From a virus, in IMG/VR virus record IMGVR_UViG_3300032092_000074, positions 1 through 41,308 of that record: a DNA stretch of 41,308 nt; one strand, 5' to 3'. Below the pieces are notes generated by a model. The model was not told the origin of the DNA and did no database searches. It saw only the letters and a program-made list of their open reading frames with translations. This document shows, in pieces, positions 36,351 through 41,308 of the stretch (positions are counted from its first letter, which is position 1; each line of letters starts with the position of its first letter). Both the position numbers and the translations under genes were made by a program.

Positions 36351-38476
36351 GCTGTAGGTTGCTGGCCTTGAATCTGACTAACTCCAATGCGCCCAATTTG
36401 CGCGTTTTGCTGCTGCATAATGCTCATTTGCAGGCTTTTCACGTAGTTTTGGAACAACGCTTGAAAATTCTGGTCCTGCTGAAGTGCCGCCTGAGCCTTA
36501 GGATTACTCTGAATAATCTGCTGCGCATACTGCATTTTAGTCGAAGCGGCAGGATCGTTTTCTTGATACAGTGCCTCATTACCTAAGAGCATAAGGGCAA
36601 TATCGCTTTGAACGTCCTTAAACATTTTTTGACTAGCCTGCTCCTGATTAACAATCAAATCGCTCGCCATTTCAGGCGCAACAGCTCGAATCAACATTTC
36701 TGTGATTCTGTTCTTATTAAGAACGCCGCCAGTGTCCATTTGGCTAATTTTGGTCAACCCTTCAATTTTGCGAGTCAAATGCTCTGGATCAAGATCAAGA
36801 ATATCAAACCGGATATTTAAATCAAATTCGTTGTGAATATCGGACACGTCATCCGGCAAAGTGCCTCCTGTGATCCGTTGAATTTCTTCAGGTGCCATAA
36901 ACTGGCAGCACAGCGAAAACATCTGCCGGAACACATTGCGCCATGCCATTAGCCAGCTATTAACAAGCATCTGCTGCATCATCTGCGTTTTTACCGGAGG
37001 CACCAACATGTTAGTTGTGCCAAAATAAGCCGCATGGTTAGCTTCAACCCGTTCAATCAATTTAAACGCCACGCTTGGCTCTCTAGCTGGCGGGTCCATA
37101 AACGTGTAATCGTTTTGGTTTGTTACCGGTAGCGGCAAACCCGGAGCGATTTTGTTAATCGCCCCAATTCGTTTAACAACCTTAATGGGCGGCAGTGTAG
37201 AAAACGCGGTGTGATCCCGAATCGAATCGTGCTGCGCTTTAATTTCATCCTGATCCGTGCTAGCCAATTCAGGAACACCACGGGTATCAGTAATTGCCCT
37301 GCGCAACTGTTCCCTGCGAAACTCTACAAACGGGTATTCACCGTGCGCATAATCAAGACGTTCGTGCTTGGCGTAAGAACTACCATCTTCATTTCGATTA
37401 GAAGCCGCCTGAGGACATAGAATCGTGTAAAAAATAGCAGGCGCGTCTCCATCCATGCTTTTGGTGTAAGCATAGACCACTTCAACCATGTTGTTATAGT
37501 TGGTGCCGTTATACACCAGCATAGTTGTGGTAGGCAGCAGATTGATATTATAGAACGTGCTACTCTTACCCAACTGCTGAATTGCCTTTTCCACCCAGTC
37601 TGGGTTCCACCCTTCCGTGATGATTTTTTCACGAAGCTCAACTTCAGACATCCATGTTCGCCTAAAAATCACGCGGCTACGCTGCAAATCCGCCGTTTCA
37701 GGCGGGAAAATAATTTCGTCCCAAGGCTTAAGCGCCACAATCTCAGGAAGATTCCGGCTAACATACTCTTCCTCACGATAAGACTGCCCTGTCTCAGCTA
37801 GCTCCTTAACAATTCGTTTGGCGTCTTTTTTGGAGATACCCGGAGCCGTTGACGCAATAATTGAAGCGGCTTCTTCTGGGGATTCAACAATCAACCGTGG
37901 CAAATCTTGAATCGCCTGAACATCCGTCTGCTGCGAGACAGCGACAATCTCCTCAAGGCTAATAGGCCGGTTGCGTTTGGAAATCTTCTGGTTCCAGCCA
38001 ATAAAAAATGCGCTCCAGCCATACTGAACCGCATACTGAGCCGCAAGTTCCGCCTCTTTGCGGATTTCCTGCGGCATTTTGCAGTCTTTAACCCACTGCA
38101 TCAACGACGTGGCAATTCCGCTAATTTCAAGGTCGTTAAGTTCAACGCCTGAAGCCCGAATATCTGACCGTGAAAACGCGGTCATTAGAAGGGCCGTCAA
38201 TTCGTTACAAGTCGAATCAATCAACCTGTTACGCACATCGCTAGCACCTTCAAACGGCCAAGCAGGACTTCCTTCTGGGCGATTTTCAGAGTGTTTCTTG
38301 CCATCATCCGTCTGACCTGACCAGCGCGAAAACCGGATGTTATCAAATTTCGTCACCAAGTTACCCTGAGACGAATTAACCATGCTGCGGTTATATTCGC
38401 TCAATAGCTCGCCTACGTCTGGTTTATCAGACGCAATAGCAAGCGGATCAGTCGGTTCAAAATTTTTCATCGGCAT
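36347..38476 (-). CDS. Portal protein
   Basis: A 709-aa protein directly after the large terminase, at the position and size of P22-type portals. An ATG at codon 3 (38470) is an equally good start. WSGQTDDGKKHSENRPEGSP and AWPFEGASDVRNRLID near the N-terminus are typical for this portal group. The C-terminal 80 residues are Gln-rich helix (LQQDQNFQALFQNYVKSLQM), as in the barrel of P22-like portals. Twelve copies should form the DNA channel and terminase dock. Confidence 0.9.
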   Translation of the reverse strand: MPMKNFEPTDPLAIASDKPDVGELLSEYNRSMVNSSQGNLVTKFDNIRFSRWSGQTDDGKKHSENRPEGSPAWPFEGASDVRNRLIDSTCNELTALLMTAFSRSDIRASGVELNDLEISGIATSLMQWVKDCKMPQEIRKEAELAAQYAVQYGWSAFFIGWNQKISKRNRPISLEEIVAVSQQTDVQAIQDLPRLIVESPEEAASIIASTAPGISKKDAKRIVKELAETGQSYREEEYVSRNLPEIVALKPWDEIIFPPETADLQRSRVIFRRTWMSEVELREKIITEGWNPDWVEKAIQQLGKSSTFYNINLLPTTTMLVYNGTNYNNMVEVVYAYTKSMDGDAPAIFYTILCPQAASNRNEDGSSYAKHERLDYAHGEYPFVEFRREQLRRAITDTRGVPELASTDQDEIKAQHDSIRDHTAFSTLPPIKVVKRIGAINKIAPGLPLPVTNQNDYTFMDPPAREPSVAFKLIERVEANHAAYFGTTNMLVPPVKTQMMQQMLVNSWLMAWRNVFRQMFSLCCQFMAPEEIQRITGGTLPDDVSDIHNEFDLNIRFDILDLDPEHLTRKIEGLTKISQMDTGGVLNKNRITEMLIRAVAPEMASDLIVNQEQASQKMFKDVQSDIALMLLGNEALYQENDPAASTKMQYAQQIIQSNPKAQAALQQDQNFQALFQNYVKSLQMSIMQQQNAQIGRIGVSQIQGQQPTA

Positions 38477-38511
38477 GGCGTTATTACACCGATGATATTA
38501 TTTGTAAATAA

Positions 38512-40206
38512 CTAATAAGTTCCGGGCGCGTTCACTTTCTGCCAATTTTTACTAAAATCAGCGCCAATATGTTTAGGAGCCATAACAACCAGATACCCTA
38601 GAGCGTCAATTGGATCTTTAGATGCTCCTTTCTGGCCGTCGGCCCCGGTCCATTCGTTCATCGAATAAATCAGGTTCTGGCAACTTTCATGCACCATGAT
38701 TTTCGGGTGGTTAAACTCCCTGTGAAGCGGCTTTTCCCGGTCAAAACACAGCAAATCGTTAATCAGTAGCACCCGTTCATCCACTTTAACCGCTGCGCAC
38801 GGTGTAAAATACATGGGTTTTGTTGCCTGCGACAATAGATCAAGCAGCGTAACTCCGCCGTCCTTGGTAATCGTGTCCGTGCCTGCGCTCCGAGGGTCAA
38901 TGTATCGCTCGGCAATATCTTCTTCCCCCTCAAGCTCCACGATCATCTCACTATACTCATCCACGCCTTTTCCAGCTCCCTGCTTCTGAGCGGGTCCGGG
39001 TGAGCCGTCAGCTTTATCGGAGGGGACGGACCATTCGCCATAACTCTGATCTGGAAACTCTCTGTAAATCCAGATGATTCCATACTGATCCACACGCGCC
39101 CAGAGCATAAACCAGTTTCGAGCGCCAGCAGGGTCCGCCACCATGTAGTTAGTTCCTTCAGGAGCGCGTTCCATCACATCCTCAGTAAACATGTTATACT
39201 CACTGAACATTGGGAACTGCGTCCCCGTAGTCTGTTCCGCCCAGCCGTAGGCACGAATCTTAATGTCCCCTGTGCTGCGGCCTTTCAGGGTGGTTTTCAT
39301 CCGCTCCCAGTTATTATATGGGTTTAGCTTACTGTGAAACCACACAACGGAGTGTTTTCCGCTAAACGCCTCGGCATAAACCGGCATGTTACCGGGAGGC
39401 ACACCCACAACATTTTGATTTGGTAACAGTTCACTTTCGCGCCACTTTTTAATCTTACTCGTTGAAACGTAGGATTTAACCACCTGCGAATAACCAAGAA
39501 GCGGGGTGAACGTCACAAGCAGTTTCCCGTTCCTCGTCACCAACCGATACCGGAGCGTGTCCAACCAGTCGGATGGCACCAATTCATCGCACCACACGTA
39601 GTCCACCTCTGCGCCTTCAACCACTTTAATATCCTGAGAATAGTTCAGGAACCAAATCTGGTTCTTATTATAGACAGCAGTGTTGTCAGAAAACCCGTTT
39701 TTCTGAGTCCAAGAAACCTGCGTGTGTTTGCTGCGCTGTGCTGATTTTAGTTCTGACGGCAGATATTTATAAAACACGTTCTGCTGACTGCTGACACTCG
39801 TCATGTGGGTCGTGTGCAGGCACCAGATTCGAATTCCCCTATTATCAGAGCGTTCTTTTACCCATTCCGGGGCGTTCCCGCTCAAGTCTGCGCCTAAAAA
39901 CGCCTGCGCCATCCGTTTTGCCGCAAATTCCGACTTACTGCTCCGGTTTCCGCCAAGAATTAACAACTCATCGCAGCGGTTCAGCACAGAGTCCGCATCT
40001 CTCCATGAATCAAGGTCGTTTCCATATCGGCAAGGGTCCATCGACTCAGCTCGAATTCGCTCTTCTCTAATTAGAAGCAAATCGAGCACTTTTTGAGGAC
40101 CGACGTTCAGCATCATCTTGTGACGCTGCGCTTTGTCGAACGACGGCATCAACGGATGATCCGTCATTTTAAAGTTTAGCACCTTAGATTCAAGTTCTGG
40201 ATTCAT
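38512..40206 (-). CDS. terL: Terminase large subunit
   Basis: A 564-aa packaging motor. Walker A is GGNRSSKSE (85-93) and Walker B VDYVWCDE (201-208), giving the ATPase. The nuclease domain shows Asp358 in MVADPAGARNWFML, Asp437 in YIDPRSAG and Asp531/Asp534 in KDPIDALGY, the RNase H-like acidic set. It cuts concatemers and pumps DNA into the head through the portal. Its start overlaps the stop of the small gene before it by four bases. The packaging strategy (headful or site-specific) cannot be told from the motifs. Confidence 0.95.
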   Translation of the reverse strand: MNPELESKVLNFKMTDHPLMPSFDKAQRHKMMLNVGPQKVLDLLLIREERIRAESMDPCRYGNDLDSWRDADSVLNRCDELLILGGNRSSKSEFAAKRMAQAFLGADLSGNAPEWVKERSDNRGIRIWCLHTTHMTSVSSQQNVFYKYLPSELKSAQRSKHTQVSWTQKNGFSDNTAVYNKNQIWFLNYSQDIKVVEGAEVDYVWCDELVPSDWLDTLRYRLVTRNGKLLVTFTPLLGYSQVVKSYVSTSKIKKWRESELLPNQNVVGVPPGNMPVYAEAFSGKHSVVWFHSKLNPYNNWERMKTTLKGRSTGDIKIRAYGWAEQTTGTQFPMFSEYNMFTEDVMERAPEGTNYMVADPAGARNWFMLWARVDQYGIIWIYREFPDQSYGEWSVPSDKADGSPGPAQKQGAGKGVDEYSEMIVELEGEEDIAERYIDPRSAGTDTITKDGGVTLLDLLSQATKPMYFTPCAAVKVDERVLLINDLLCFDREKPLHREFNHPKIMVHESCQNLIYSMNEWTGADGQKGASKDPIDALGYLVVMAPKHIGADFSKNWQKVNAPGTY

Positions 40207-40428
40207 AGATCCCCATTCCTAAGATCTTTTAGCCATTTATCAACATCATCCACGTTTTCCCATGTTTTAACTGCGCGCTCCTCGGATTTTGCGCTTATCA
40301 CAGAATCATTTCTATAAATTACAAAATCTTTCATAACTATAGGAAAAACAACGTCTTTTAAAGTCTTGGGCTCCACTGAAGAATCATAATTTTTTTTGCA
40401 GCATATTTTTTAATTCTGATTCATTCAT
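40203..40428 (-). CDS. Small protein split by +1 shift at A8
   Basis: On the minus strand ATG at 40428 opens MNESELKNMLQKK and stops at once. Skipping one A in the A8 run (40397-40390) joins it to the frame reading NYDSSVEPKTLKDVVFPIVM and on to the TGA that overlaps the terminase ATG, 74 aa in all. The joined length is an exact multiple of three and the coupling to terL is kept. Unshifted, only ATG 40334 (43 aa) remains. I do not recognise the protein. The same defect and same direction as at 5614-6070 is notable. Confidence 0.55.
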
Positions 40429-40465
40429 CCTTTAATAAGCTTTCTATTTCTTATCAATATTAACG

Positions 40466-40996
40466 TTAGCCTTTAACAATAGTTCCATTTTTAACCATAA
40501 CGCGCATACCCGGCTTAATCTTGCCGAGCATTTTACCAGTGCGCACGGGCATATCGTTAATCAAAATAACAAATCTTTGATTCTTACAGAGCTTTTTAAC
40601 AACTTCATAGCCGCTTGTATTAAATTCATGATCTCCACATGGATTTTTAATAAAATCATCAGGATATTTCTCTTTAAGAATCTCCGCTTCATACACGCTC
40701 TCTTGCTCCAGTTCCGCAATCTTTTGTCGCAAGATCTCAACGGTATCCGCATCATGATGCAGTTCCAAGTTATGCGCCTCGACCACCAAATCGGGCGTTT
40801 CGGGCGTGACAGCGGGGGGCGTGACAGGCGGCGCAACTCGCCACTCGGGGTCAACCATCGACTCATGCCACCACAACTGCATGCCCTTGCCCCGGCGTCT
40901 CAACTCCCAGTGGTGCCCTTTGACGTAATCCGTGGCTTTGGCTTTCACCCCGGCGTTTTTCAAGTCGTTTTCGCTCAAACAAAATGCGGTTTTCAT
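40466..40996 (-). CDS. First gene of virion operon, possible DNA-binding protein
   Basis: A 176-aa protein. The N-terminal 55 residues (FCLSENDLKNAGVKAKATDY and HHWELRRRGKGMQLWWHES) are basic and aromatic. A Pro/Thr linker (PPVTPPAVTPETP) leads to a coiled coil (EILRQKIAELEQESVYEAEI) and a beta-like C-terminal domain. The linker DNA carries GTGACA twice, the repeat of the adjacent intergenic region. Being first before terL and next to the repeat region, it is a second candidate for a small terminase or origin-binding protein. No family is recognised. Confidence 0.72.
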   Translation of the reverse strand: MKTAFCLSENDLKNAGVKAKATDYVKGHHWELRRRGKGMQLWWHESMVDPEWRVAPPVTPPAVTPETPDLVVEAHNLELHHDADTVEILRQKIAELEQESVYEAEILKEKYPDDFIKNPCGDHEFNTSGYEVVKKLCKNQRFVILINDMPVRTGKMLGKIKPGMRVMVKNGTIVKG

Positions 40997-41010
40997 GGCT
41001 TAACACCTAC

Positions 41011-41038
41011 ATTTTACAAACCGGGGTTGCAATAACAA
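41011..41038 (-). promoter_or_regulatory. Candidate promoter for virion operon
   Basis: On the minus strand TTGTTA (41038-41033) and TAAAAT (41016-41011) are 16 bases apart, four and five matches to sigma-70 consensus. The site lies 15 bases before the first leftward gene. The phage encodes no RNA polymerase, so a host-type promoter is expected here. Confidence 0.45.
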
Positions 41039-41159
41039 TCCACACACCCCCGCTTTTGCGCGCTTTGCCGCCTAGGCCGCGCTTTTCGACGCTGGTAAGG
41101 TCATGACAGCGGATCGCCATTGGAATAAAGAATAACGGGGTTTTCTCCGGGATCAACGC

Positions 41160-41308
41160 CCTGCCCCGTGACAGCGGTTTGTGACAGTGTGACAGGGCTT
41201 GTCACAAATTTTGTCACGCCCTAAACCCTTCATTTTCAACGCTTTACTACTACTACTACTACTTGTGACAAGAAATAATAATATAAATATAAGAGAGTCA
41301 ATCAAAAG
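41160..41308. repeat. Terminal direct repeat, right copy
   Basis: This is the second copy of bases 1-149, with A at 41286 in place of C at 127. It joins the non-coding stretch 40997-41159, which holds the leftward promoter candidate and a further TGACA motif (41104), to the repeat-rich region at the left end. When closed, the intergenic region is about 1.08 kb. Confidence 0.95.

Noticed and set aside
1-41308. Prophage or temperate phage interpretation
   Set aside because: No integrase, excisionase or attachment site is seen; one small HTH protein alone does not show lysogeny.

Overview
The window is a small tailed double-stranded DNA phage genome, apparently complete. The last 149 bases repeat the first 149 with one mismatch, so a circular or circularly permuted molecule of about 41,159 bp is implied. 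The virion genes point to a short-tailed (podovirus-type) particle: a large portal (709 codons) of P22-like appearance, an SU10-type (DUF5309-like) major capsid protein, a beta-propeller-like tail nozzle protein and three big ejection/internal-virion candidates. No tape measure, tail tube or sheath is recognisable. I see no integrase, tRNA, DNA polymerase or RNA polymerase. The host cannot be named from the sequence. Good Shine-Dalgarno motifs are few, and many starts follow A-rich leaders or overlap the previous stop (ATGA, TAATG).

Layout, as four transcription blocks. (1) 917-6070, rightward: about 15 small genes, mostly unnamed proteins of the kind often seen in phages, broken up by two terminators and a hairpin-rich gap at 4311-4713. 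(2) 11246-6127, leftward replication operon: a 59-aa helix-turn-helix protein, an 80-aa protein, a DEAD/DEAH helicase, a VRR-NUC nuclease, two tandem Lar-like zinc proteins, a Toprim primase-helicase and a last gene overlapping it. Genes in this operon are joined by 4-8 nt overlaps. (3) 11294-17568, rightward recombination and nucleic-acid operon: PD-(D/E)XK exonuclease, ERF annealing protein, dUTPase, RNA ligase, small zinc and coiled-coil proteins, and a DNA-binding protein that could be the small terminase. (4) 40996-17572, leftward virion and lysis operon: large terminase, portal, scaffold, capsid, head-tail proteins, fibres, endolysin and holin-like genes, nozzle, cupin, ejection proteins and DUF6496.

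Blocks 1/2 converge on a bidirectional terminator at 6.1 kb and blocks 3/4 at 17.57 kb. Blocks 2/3 diverge from a compact operator-like region at 11.23-11.29 kb. Blocks 4/1 diverge from a roughly 1 kb repeat-dense region spanning the contig ends. That region holds three repeat families and is the best candidate for replication origin or packaging site. The phage appears to prime, unwind and recombine its own DNA but to rely on host polymerases.

The most unusual points are: two genes (5614-6070 and 40203-40428) that are whole only if one A is skipped in an A8 run; a folded segment just after the capsid gene; a fresh 120-bp in-frame duplication in the ERF gene; paralogous zinc micro-proteins sharing nearly identical start blocks; and an AT-rich patch crossing the boundary of two ejection-protein genes.
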